Of a stretch of 64,000 bases of DNA, positions 47,201 to 57,553 are shown piece after piece. How positions within the stretch are numbered: position 1 is the stretch's first letter; each line of letters begins with the position of its first letter. Position numbers and translations under genes: made by a program. This DNA is from Heterodera schachtii (lineage: Eukaryota; Nematoda; Chromadorea; Rhabditida; Heteroderidae). Below the pieces are notes generated by a model that saw only the letters and a program-made list of their open reading frames with translations, was not told where the DNA came from and searched no databases. Where the stretch lies: contig SIJG01000001.1 in NCBI GenBank assembly GCA_023374025.1, forward strand, positions 2,417,787-2,481,786, written 5' to 3'.

Positions 47201-49687
47201 TCTCTGTTTTATGTCGGGGAAATTTTTAAACAAAAATTTTCGCTATCCCTCCTCTCTTTGATTATAATAATGTAAAAAACGCAATTTTAATTAGCGCCAA
47301 CATTTTTTATATTATAGGGAATTATTGGAATTTTTGACTATAAAATGTAACTTTTTTTGCAAAATTACTTTTAGGGACGTCGACTGGTGACTGTCATCGA
47401 CCCGCACATCAAAAAGGACGACAATTACCCCATTTACACGGAGGCACGCGACAAGGGCTATTTCGTGAAGAAGGCGGACGGTCAAACTGACTACGAAGCG
47501 CACTGTTGGCCCGGCGCGTCGATGTGGTTGGACTTTCTGAGCGCTGACGTGCGCAACTTTTGGGCCGAGAAATTTGCTCTCGACCAATACAAAGGCACAA
47601 CAGAAAATGTGAGGCGATGTTTGTAGGCTTTTATCAGATAGTTGCATCATTAAACCAAATTAAATTGAACCCAATAAGAAATTTAATGGAGTTTTACAAA
47701 TGTTTGGAATTGTGTGATAAGGGCTAATTGTGAGATTTAATTTTGTCAGTTCTGACCATTTTCATTTGTTTGTTTTTTATTTAGGTTTTCACATGGAATG
47801 ACATGAACGAGCCCAGCGTGTTCACCGGGCCTGAAATAACAATGCACAAAGACGCGTTGCACGCCGGCGGTTGGGAACACCGCGAAGTGCACAACAGCTA
47901 CGGATTTATGCAGGTCTGAATTGTTAACCATGGCTTTGTAACAATTCTGGCAAATTGGCTCCATTTTTGGTTCATTAATTACTAACTTTTTCAGACGATG
48001 GCCTCCGTGGAAGGCCAGCGGCGTCGCTCGGGCGACCGATTGCGCCCCTTTTTGCTCAGCCGCTCCTTTTTCGTTGGCTCCCAACGCTTTGCCACCATTT
48101 GGACGGGCGACAACGTGGCCGAATGGTCCCATCTGAAGCAGTCCATTCCAATGCTTTTGTCGGTGTCCATTTCGGGTAATAAATATTAGCTGTGAATAAT
48201 ATTTGCTTAAAATAGCTCAAATCTCAATTTCCAAGTTTAGGCATGCCCAATGTTGGCGCTGATGTTGGCGGTTTCTTCAAAAATCCGGAAGCGCAACTGT
48301 TGGTCCGGTGGTACCAGGCCGGCGCTTTCCAACCGTTCTTCCGGGTTTGTTTATCCTGTTGACCTTGTCTCAAAATGTACTGCCATTTGTTCCACCTAAA
48401 ACCCATTACTCATTTTAATAGCCCTTCCCTGTTTAAAATCACTTTTTTGGTAGGCCCATGCACACATTGACACAAAACGGCGCGAACCGTGGCTGTTCGG
48501 TGAGCGTGAAAAAGCGGCCATGCGCGATGCGATTCGAATGCGTTACGCCTTTTTGCCTTATTGGTATGTTAAAACAGATCTTGGGCAATTGTACAACAAA
48601 GGCTCTCTTCGTGTCCGTTTGTCCAGGTACACATTGTTCTACGAGCACACAAAGACGGGTGTGCCGCCGATGCGCCCCGTGTGGTCCGAATTTCCGGAGG
48701 ACGAGGCTTCCTACGATGAGGAGCGCGAGTGGCTGGTCGGTCCGGGCCTTTTGGTGCGTCCAGTGGTGGAGCCCGACGTTGAGCAAGTGTCACTGTATTT
48801 GCCGGGCAAAGCACAAACATGGTAACTGACAAATCAGTGCGGATCCTTTAATGTTGGCACATTCCCTTTCTAGGTTTGATTGGGACACACATCGCATTTA
48901 TCTTTCTCCCGGCGCAATTTACACGGAAACGCCGCTGGAGAAAATCCCGGTCTATCAGCGTGGCGGCACCATCATTCCCGTGCGTTGTGCTTTTTCTTGA
49001 GATTGGGTGTTCAATTTAATTGATTTTTTTTATTAAGTTGAGGGAGAGACCGCGCCGTTCATCCAAAATGCAGCGCAACGACCCCATAACTCTGTACATC
49101 GCAGCAATGGCGGATCGGGAATTTGCCAACGGCACATTGTACTTGGACGACGGCGAAACGCACAATTACCGGGACAAAAATGAATACCTTTACTGGGTCA
49201 GTGGTGATTATGATAAATAACATTTGGTTTAATGAAAGGTAGCCGATTTTGGGGATTCGAATTGAGCGCCAGCCCACACAAGTGTTTTTATATGATGATG
49301 ATTCCAGGGATTCACTTACAAAAAAGTGAGCGACCACACCTACTCAATTCTCGCCAAGAGTTTGGACAGCCGCGGCACTTTTGACCCGGACGTTTGGATT
49401 GAGCGCATTGTGGTTCGCGGACTGCGCTATTATCCACGAAACGTGCACATGTACTACGAGGGTCAGTTTTTTGTTCATAATCGGACTTTAAATTTTTAGA
49501 AACACAAAGATGAAAAGAAAACTTTGGATATTTTTGTTGATAATTTACATTAACTGCTATCCGTATTCAAACAGATTACACACCGGACGACTTGGAATTC
49601 ACGCATGACCGGGACAATCGGGTTCTGACCATTCGCAAACCGGGGGCGTATGTGTCGCGCGAATGGCGCATTGACATCCACACTTAA
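44279..49687 (+). CDS. ER glucosidase II, alpha subunit (GH31, GANAB type)
   Basis: Sixteen exons: 44279-44388, 44442-44669, 44752-45132, 45191-45371, 45440-45613, 46920-47126, 47375-47608, 47785-47913, 47995-48175, 48241-48344, 48454-48563, 48627-48821, 48874-48979, 49038-49196, 49308-49461, 49575-49687. They sum to 2766 nt (921 residues; human GANAB about 944), every phase consistent. It trims the two inner glucoses of Glc2Man9GlcNAc2 on nascent glycoproteins in the ER, in the calnexin cycle. Seen: signal peptide ([17 protein letters not shown]), N-terminal [13 protein letters not shown]31 N-domain, barrel motifs [10 protein letters not shown] and [16 protein letters not shown], nucleophile Asp in WNDMNEPS, acid/base Asp in [32 protein letters not shown], and LDDGETHNY in the C-terminal beta domain. 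Retention in the ER normally depends on a separate beta subunit. Intron 5 carries a 1.2-kb foldback element. Confidence 0.97.
45645..46845. mobile_element. 1.2-kb foldback element in glucosidase II intron 5
   Basis: The arms of about 310 bp (45645-45960 and 46540-46845) are inverted copies. Each carries tandem 'gaggacccgacttttgaggacccgacattt' units at its outer end, then the same unique stretch ('gccttccccaaaggctaatg'). A spacer of about 580 bp lies between them. It is flanked by an 8-bp duplication ATTATTAC (45637-45644 and 46846-46853). No transposase; the frame 46238-46420 is not protein-like. Confidence 0.92.
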
Positions 49688-50554
49688 TAAGGGAGAAATG
49701 AAAGCGGAAGGAACAGGAAAAAGAATGTTGTTTTGTTTCTTTACTTTTATTATTTTGTCCGAATTGATTTTCGAAAGTCGACAAAATATCGCTCGAGTGG
49801 CTTTTATTTAATATGTAACTTTTAATTTTCACTTCTACGAAAGGCTAAATTATATTAGGAAAGAAGTTTTTTTTATCCGAGTGGTATTTGAGTACTCTAA
49901 TGACATTGTTATGTTTACATGGAAATATTGCCGATCGGGCAAAAAATGAAATTTTCTTCCAAAAAAGGGGGCGTCACATCGGCATTATTATCGTTTATTT
50001 AATTGATCTATTGGGATCATTGTCTGCTTAAACCCGACTTTTTTTTGAATTTAGAAAGCATTTTGGGTTGGTTCTGATGTTATTAATATTATTTATTTTG
50101 TTTCTACAATGATGATGTTGAATGGCTCTGTTACAATTTTTACACATTCATATACATACCGCCGATAAATGATTCTTTAATATCGGCAGTATTATTGTTT
50201 ATTTTGATGCATCTTTTGGGTATCATTGTCTGCTTAAAATCGACCTTTTTGAATATAGAAATCATTTTGGGTTGGTTCTGATGTTATGCCAAAAATCGGA
50301 TTAATACATTAAATTTGCTCACTATCAAATTATTGCGTACAAACACTCGCTTAGTTAACGCTGTTTAATTCATCTGGGATAGAGAATGGCAAAACATTTT
50401 TCACTTTTGTTGAAATATTTTTTTGCGGAGAATCAATCTCAATGTTGATATTTATTTATATTTATTTCGTTGATCCACAAAATGTCCAAGAGTAAAAAAC
50501 CACGAAATGTCCAAAATTCTAAAAAGCTCATAAAAACCCGGAAAATCGTCTAAT
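49688..50554. other. AT-rich intergenic region
   Basis: Glucosidase 3' UTR, then spacer with a partial direct duplication: similar stretches near 49980-50090 and 50180-50290 share 'cattgtctgcttaaa', 'tttttgaat' and 'ttttgggttggttctgatgtta'. No gene. Confidence 0.5.
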
Positions 50555-50742
50555 TCGATGAATTTTGGTTGGATAACATTGCTTATGATGACGACGAGCC
50601 ACGTCCAAAGTCGAAAAAATGCAAAATTATTGCAGGGATTGACCTTCAAAATCCCAGACAACGGCGAGAGTGGGCTGAAAGTCGAGTCTTCCGTCAATAC
50701 TACGATATTATTTTGGATGAAAGTGGAAAGTTGACTAATTAT

Positions 50743-51312
50743 CAGGGCTGCCAAAAATATGCACGAAAAGTACCCAAAATATGCGCATACATATATGCAA
50801 ATAAAGTCGTGAAATATGCACCAAATATGCACAAAAACCGTAAAATATGCACCAAATATGCACAAAAAAACTTGAAAATTAGGGGTGAAAATTCAATAAA
50901 AAATTTTTATTCCTCATAAATTTTATGGTTGATTTTGCAATTGCAAATCAAAAATTTCTCAATGTTTTCGGCAGTAAAGCTCACTGTTGACCCATTCAGA
51001 TTTGGAAATAATTTTAGGCCTAATCAAATTTTTTTCTTAAGTGATATTCAAATCGGAAAATTTTTTGTCGAAAAATGGCAAAATATGCAAAAAATCGGAA
51101 AATATGCACAAAAAATGGCAAAATATGCATGAAATATGCAGAAAAAACCCAAAATATGCAAATATGCACAAAAATCTCGAAATATGCAAAAATATGCAAA
51201 TAAAAGTCCCGATTTTTATACGCAAACATAAAAAAGAAAGTGTTTTTCCTACTATTTATAGCATGGAGAAGCCAGGAAAAAAATATGCATTTGCATACTT
51301 TTGGCAGCCCTG
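50743..51312. mobile_element. hAT-type MITE (570 bp) inserted in the hAT relic
   Basis: Ends CAGGGCTGCCAAAAATATGC and its inverted copy GCATACTTTTGGCAGCCCTG, flanked by CTAATTAT on both sides (50735-50742 and 51313-51320). The interior consists of 'aaatatgca' words. Removing the element and one duplication copy rejoins the frame DESGKLTNY with MCKSC. Confidence 0.93.
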
Positions 51313-51402
51313 CTAATTATGTAATGTGCAAATCCTGCGTGCCACCTGCGAAACCTGTTACATTTCATTATGCCGGGTTTCATAATTTGCGGTATATTAA
51401 AT

Positions 51403-52222
51403 AGTGATGCTCGAAACCAAAAATTTCCCGAGTCGAGACCGAAAACCCCGAGACCCAAAAAACCCGAGACTCGAGACTTTTTTCAAAAAATTTTCCTATT
51501 CGCTTAAAAATCGTTTAAAAATTTTTTTTACTCTATTCTTAACTAATTTTTGGTTTTTTTTAATTTTGATTCAATTTGGTACAATATTTATCATTTCAAA
51601 AACGCACAAAACAAAAAATTCGTTAGTTTTTTTTCGCGGTTTTTGTGTCAATTTAAAAAATAAAGGGTATTTTGGAGCTCCGGCGGTGCCGATAGGCGCC
51701 GCCGGAAAATTTTTTTTTAAATTTGAGTGCAATTTGTTAACAGATTTACAACAAAAAATGACCAAATGTTGTTAGTTTGAGCTATTTTTTTAAATAAAAT
51801 TGAGGATTTTAGGGTCCGGTGCGGTGCCGATAGGCGCCGCCGGGAAAAATTTTGAAATTTTCAGTGCACTTTGTGAACAAATTTAGTCCAAAAATGACTA
51901 TATTTTATGATTTTAATTGTTAAATTGTGATTAAATTCCCTTGAAAAAGGAATAATTTTGAAAAATTAGAAGAAAAAATAACTACTTGGAGGGGTACTGA
52001 TCCAACGCTAAAATGAAGACAATAACAAAGAATACAACTCACTGAACCATGTATATTACAAAGGAGATGAAGCAAAAAGTTACCAAAAGTATATTTATTT
52101 CTAACTTAACAAAAAGGCAATCATTAGGGGATCTCGGTCTCGAAGACCGAGACTCGAGACCCGAGACCAAAAAAAACCCGAGACTTTTCTCGAGTCGAGA
52201 CTCGAGACTCACGAGCATCACT
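51403..52222. mobile_element. TIR element with subterminal 'gagtcgagac' repeats
   Basis: The ends are inverted: TAGTGATGCTCG at 51402 and CGAGCATCACTA at about 52223. Subterminal 'cccgagtcgagac' and 'cgagactcgagac' words occur at both ends. Flanks share ATATTA next to each end, so the duplication is imperfect. Two 'ggtgccgataggcgccgccgg' blocks lie inside (51685 and 51822). Non-coding. Confidence 0.75.
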
Positions 52223-52975
52223 AATATTAGCCTTTAATTTAGGTAAGTATTTTTGGATTTGAGGAGACATTTGGAAAATTGGCATAGGACAAAACACAAA
52301 TGACAAAATGGAATTAGCATTGGTTGAATTGTTTTTGTGTTGCGATGGACGTCCCTTTTCAATTATCAAAGGAGAAGGATTCAAGCATTTCATGGATGCT
52401 TATGCCGAATTAATGTAACCGGTTTTGACTGAATATAAGGGAAAAGAATTGTGTTGAACGGAATCTGCGAAAGCGATCAGTACTTTCAGCTGATCTTTTG
52501 CCAAATGAGAGAACAATTTGCAGAAAAGTGATTGATGAAACCCTGCAGACAAAGTGCTTGAGTATTTCGATTTTGCACAAAAATTGGGGGTTGAAATTTA
52601 TTAAGTTGCGCCTTTATTTTCCTGCATTCTATCCCAAAAACCAGCCTTTTTGTTGAAAAACTGTTAACAAACTACACTTAAATTTTCAAAATCTCCCCCG
52701 GCGGCGCCTATCGGCACCACCGGAACCCTTTCTTCCCAAGAGTTTGAAAAACGCACCGAAAAAAGGTGATGTGAAAAGTAAATCTGAATTTCTAATAATA
52801 TTCAATCATTTAGTCCAAAATGATTAATTGTTTGAAATAATTGAAGAAAATTTGGTTTTAAATATTGATTAAATATACCTAATATATTTGCGTTAACTTT
52901 TGTCTTTTATAAAATAAATAGCAAAATAAAATTTAATTTTGTATTATTTTCACTTGAAATAAATTAATTAGGCTA

Positions 52976-54354
52976 CCAGACATTTGCGGACGGACACTTG
53001 CGGACGATTTCGGGAAGAATTAAAAATTTTCTTATAAAAATTCTCAAAACATGGAATGGAGACTGACTGACTGACGTACATGAACGAAAAAATTGGAAAT
53101 TCGCAGGTTAATAATAGAGTTCAAATGCTTTCGAACAATACCAAGAATGTTTAATACGGTTGAGAAGGAACTGGGGCCAATCACAATTACGAACGACAAA
53201 CGACAAAACGGACGACAAACGACAAATTTGGCATTTGTCTCCGAATTTGTCATTACGACAAAAAATTATGTCGTTTGTCGTTTGAATAAGCCGTTTTTCC
53301 GTTTGTCGTTTGTCTCTGTCGTGTGAATTGTCATCCAATCACAATTGACAAAATCTACCGTAAATTTGTCGTTTGTCGTCACTTTTTTAAGGATTAATCA
53401 ACTTTTCTCAGGTAAATGCAAAAAAAAAAAAAAATTGAAAAATTGCAAAAGAGTCTTTCTATGGGTTTTTGGGTACGTAGATTCCGAATCTAATAGTTAT
53501 TTTGCTCTAATTCTAATCATAAACCTAAATTCAAAAGACCCGAATAAATGGATGAAAAATCATAGATAAAAGTATAGAAATGAAAATCTGCGATCGGATT
53601 CATGATCAGAGAACTCATTTACCGCTAGAAACATGTTTTTAATGTTAAATAAAAATTATTGGGTCAAAATAATTTGGTGGATTTTTGGGACACTTCTCAG
53701 ACGACAAATTTGAGGGGCGGTGTTGAGCGCCCCCCAAATATTTGGCGTTTGTCGTCTGAAATTTGGGGTTTGTCGTTGGTTTCAATCACAATTACGAACG
53801 CCAAACGACAAACACCAAATTTCAGACGACAAACGACAAATTTCGGGAGATAAACGACAAAAGACAAATTTTCTAATTGTGATTGGAGATAACGACAAAC
53901 GACGTATATTACGACAGATTTGTCGTTTGTCGTTTATCTTTTGTCGTTTGTCGTTCGTAATTGTGATTGGCCCCTGACCCATGTTACAATTGGTCAAAAA
54001 TGGCACTTCAAACCGAACGGACTAATTTACGAACTGTTAATTTGAATCATTAAATGATTATTAAATATTTTATAATGTTTTTCGAATAATGAAAATTTTT
54101 AAACCTAAATTTTTATCAAGAAAACAAATGAAATTTTGGCGATCAGTTTTTGAGAAAATTTTTCACTTCTTATGAGTGTATTTTCTGAAAAATTTTTCAA
54201 GTCATTTATTCGGGTGTATTTTCCCAATTTTATTGCATTTTTAATGTAATATTTCGGAAAAAAATGCCAAAAAGGCATTTGATGCACGAAAATCCCAAAA
54301 AAGGCATAGTAAAATAAATTTTTTCCCGAAATTGTCCGTAAATGTCTGGACGCA
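52976..54354. mobile_element. Composite TIR region (nested elements)
   Basis: An outer 16-bp inverted pair CCAGACATTTRCGGAC occurs at about 52977 and 54340. Inside it, an inner inverted pair GGGGCCAATCACAATTACGA occurs at about 53173 and 53957-53976, with adjoining 'cgacaaacgacaaa' arrays in both orientations. The 'caatcacaatt' word recurs internally. No target-site duplication could be confirmed, so the outer boundaries are tentative. Confidence 0.55.
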
Positions 54355-55307
54355 ATCCAAAAAAAGACTTAAAAATTCACTTTTATGTTCGTCTCTGTGC
54401 AGAATGACCTTGTTCTGTTGTTGCAATGGGTTCTGACTAAATTTGGTTTATTTTGATCAATTTAGGAACAAAAGTGAGAATTTTCAAAATATTTTTGTTC
54501 GAATTCGCGTCCGGGATTCGAAATTGGTCTAAATGAATGCAGATTCCTGATCAGCTACCCCGAAAATTCTTGAGTACATGTTACAACCGCACAAAACGAT
54601 CATTCTTGCTTAATGGGACAAATAATCCCGACTTTTACGTAGCAAATTTCTATTTTTATGTGCTAAAGAGCTATGTGCTAATAAAAGTTAGATTTAAAAA
54701 AAATTTAAGCATAAAAAGTTGGCTCAGACGGAGTTGACCTCTACCATGACTCATAGGTTCTGTTGTTTCTTCGGTAACATGTGATTTTGTCAGTGATAAA
54801 AACTTTTTTACGAAAAAGACTTAAATAATTCATAAATTCGTTGAAATATTATTAAATAAATATGTAAATCAAAATAAAATTTTTTGCTCGATTGTCAACC
54901 TATATTTCGGCCGGTCACTTAATAGGTAGGTGTAAAATAATTTTATTCGTGCCTCGTCTTTGCTTTATCTCCTGTATGTTCATTTCTAGATGATCGCTAG
55001 CTATATCATTCTGCACTTACCTCAAATTTCGCTTGGGGCGCGACCGCGGGATTTTATGTCCGTGCTCCACCCCTGTTTCTTAAATTACTAATAATTGAGT
55101 TCATTGTTGGTCTTATTCAGTTTTCTGTCTACAAATCGAATAGTTTGTGTCAGCCGATCAAGTATGGATTGAGTGAGAATACTTGTAGAGAATTTTGCCA
55201 ATTGTGATCCCTTTAGAATATTTACGAGCTTGTTCTTATCACTCGACTTTTTGATATGTTTTTTTTGTTGGAATATTTGGCTAGGTATAAATAATTACCA
55301 GCCCTAA
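54355..55307. other. AT-rich region without genes
   Basis: No exon or repeat boundary that I can support. Confidence 0.5.
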
Positions 55308-55482
55308 TGATTACTTACTTTTATGTTTTTTTAATTATTTTGAGTTCACTGATTTAAGTTTTAATGCCAAAACAATCAAAAAATGCCGAACTTTTTTTGT
55401 TTGAGTCGCTTTTATTTATGCTACTCTGTAAGAAGGTGGAGTTCACTAAAATGAATTTAAAATGTACATGTAAAATATTTTT
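55308..55482 (-). repeat. Single inverted copy of part of the 672-bp satellite monomer
   Basis: On the minus strand it matches the monomer segment from 'acatgaatatttgga' through 'gtgaactccacctcttacagagtagcataaataaagcgactcaaacaca' and 'tgttttggcattaaaactcaaat' to 'aaaagtaagtaat' with small differences. It lies just past the 3' end of the RING gene, and the array lies beyond its 5' end. Confidence 0.85.
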
Positions 55483-55626
55483 AACACCTACAGGAAAATG
55501 GACAAAAAAACTTTTCCAAGTATAATCTTTATAAGGAGTATACCCACACACGCATGCATATACATACATAATACAATTGTGATGGTACAGATTTCAATGA
55601 TGGATCAGTCTTATTCTTGTTGTTGC

Positions 55627-57086
55627 TGTTACTCCGCCGGTTCTTCAGGGGGAATTGCGTTCATGAAATTGTAGCTGCACACGGGACAGTTGGTGTTGTG
55701 TTTGAGCCAGCGGTACAGGCACCTTTGGGGTGGATAAGAAATCATGTTAAATTGGAAATCTAGGCCCAAAATCAATTAATTTTTTAACCAAAAACAAATA
55801 AACATATAGGCGAGCACCCACAATTTCTCTGCCCATAACTTTTCTTACTCAGTCAAAGCCAACATTTTTGGTATCAATCGAAAGCTTTAAAATCTTATAC
55901 GAATAAAATTCTGGGTTCAAGGCAATAGATAAAAATTGTTCTTGAATATATTCGAAAAAGCTGAATTTCGTGTTTTGTCACGGCATTTTTTTAGAAGGTC
56001 AAGTGATTTGCACTTTTCCTGTATTTATAAATCCCTAGAGATTAAGCTCCGTTTAATACATATCCACTTTGACAATAAGAATTTAGGCCAAGAAAATTCG
56101 CACTTTGAGACTTTTTGCTCTAAATTCAGCAGGGATCAGCGTGAGTTTCAAAATTGATCGGATATCATGGAGGGGGGAGGGAAAGCGTTTAGCCGCCTCC
56201 ACCTGCGGTGAAATCCGTGCACACAGCCCATGGTCACACGCGTGTTGGAGGTCACACTGCCCAGGCACATCATGCACTTCTCCCGTGCCATCGCATTGCG
56301 TGTCTGAAAAATTGTTGAAAATTTAAAAATGGGGGGGGGGGGGGCAGCGATTGCCCCAATATGGGTCGCCTCAGCAGTCGTAGTCGCCGCTCCGGTTGCG
56401 TCAGTGTTAGTCGCCACCGCCCCATCCGCGGTCGTCGTCATAGTCGCAGCGGTCGCCTCAGTGTTGGTCGCCGCAGCCGTCGTAGTCGCCGCTCCGGTTG
56501 CGTCAGTGTTAGTCGCCACCGCCCCATCCGCGGTCGTCGTCATAGTCGCAGCGGTCGCCTCAGTGTTGGTCGCCTCAGCAGTCGTAGTCGCCGCTCCGGT
56601 TGCGTCAGTGTTGGTCGCCTCAGCCGTCGTAGTCGCCGCTCCGGTTGCGTCAGTGTTAGTCGCCACCGCCCCATCCGCGGTCGTCGCCGGAGTAGTCGTC
56701 GCGGGCACATCACCAGGAATGGTCACCGCCATCACCTCCCCAAAATTTGGCACATGCAGGTAATCGAATTTCCTCGGCATGGCAGCTCTCCGCCCCCGTC
56801 GGGCACGCCATTTTGTCACGGTTCTCGGACGTCCACGGCCACGCTTTGGTCCAGAAGTGCGCCGCACTCGGTACGATTTGCGCGATCCCTTTGGCCGTCC
56901 AAGGAGTGGTTTGAGCACGGGCGGACGACGCATCGCCAACATCCCTTTCTTCCTCTTCCTGGTCATGCCGTCGTTGTTGTTCCTTTGCTGATACGGAATT
57001 GACGTGCGACGGCGTGAAGCAGTCCTCCTCGTCCTTGACGTGGTCGCTGTTTTGCTGCTGCCCGGCTCGACGATGTCCACAGTCAT
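55627..57086 (-). CDS. AT-hook and RING-H2 protein with Thr/Ala tandem repeats
   Basis: Two exons, 57086-56203 and 55722-55627, joined in phase 2. From the N-terminus: a basic segment (SRTRRTASRRRTS), AT-hook-like motifs (PLLGRPKGSRKS; PKRGRGRPRTVTKW, core GRP), a linker (FDYLHVPNFGEVMAV), then about 110 residues of tandem repeats of the form ATNTDATGAATTTAE / ATMTTTADGAVATN. After a Pro run, the C-terminus is a complete RING-H2 (CMMCLGS...GCVHGFHRRC...NCPVC) split by the intron. Predicted: a nuclear DNA-binding E3 ubiquitin ligase (inference from the two domains). An acceptor-like site precedes the RING exon part (near 56303), but the frame is open there, so no intron is needed. About 326 residues. 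Confidence 0.8.
56345..56705. repeat. Coding minisatellite in the RING gene
   Basis: About seven or eight alternating units, in multiples of three bases, of 'gtcgtagtcgccgctccggttgcgtcagtgttagtcgccaccgcc' and 'ccatccgcggtcgtcgtcatagtcgcagcggtcgcc' types. They encode the Thr/Ala repeats on the minus strand. Confidence 0.9.
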
Positions 57087-57553
57087 TTCGGCCAATGAAT
57101 CGTAGACGGATTGGTATACAGAAGACAGAAGCAGGGATACTGTGTTAAAATGTAATGGAAAGTGGTATGGGTAAATGTAACACGGTAATATGCTCTGTAA
57201 CAAAATTATAAACTCAAGAATTTTTTTTGCCACTTCAGCTATTTCCCATGGACTAATTGAGCTGAAACCAGAATTCAAACAAAAAATCGAAATTTTGCGA
57301 ATATTTAGCCAATTCCTAACATGTACCCGAATTCTAACAAAAAGTCGAAAATTCAAATAAAGAAAGCTTTTTTCATAATTTTTAATAAAAAATATATTTT
57401 AACGCTACTTTTGTTAGTTTGGTAAGGAAAATGTGAATTGTGTTTGTGGGAATTGCCGAAAATTCATTCCTTTTATACTGCCCAATTAAATTTCAAATAA
57501 AAAAAACATAAAAACTTAAATCTTTTTTGTATTTTTCAGAATTTTTTCCATTC
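57087..57553. other. Upstream region of the RING gene
   Basis: AT-rich sequence between the RING start and the satellite; no gene seen. Confidence 0.5.

Larger units (their letters stand above)
50555..52560 (+). pseudogene. hAT transposase relic (BED zinc finger type), interrupted
   Basis: Three fragments in order. At 50555-50742: FDEFWLDNIAYDDDEPRPKS then REWAESRVFRQYYDI and DESGKLTNY. At about 51313-51395, after a MITE: a C-x2-C half finger (MCKSC) followed by spaced His (TFHYAGFHNLRYIK), resembling a BED finger. At about 52302-52420: a frame ending LFLCCDGRPFSIIKGEGFKH, which resembles the hAT transposase motif xxRPFSxVExxGF, and at about 52475-52560 DLLPNERTICRKVIDE, like the LPSRxTISxxV block. 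Stops and two insertions break it; the catalytic C-terminal part is not seen. Confidence 0.6.

Noticed and set aside
56329..57002. Plus-strand frames opposite the RING gene.
   Set aside because: Shadow of the coding minisatellite; the minus strand carries the AT-hook and RING domains and a correct intron.
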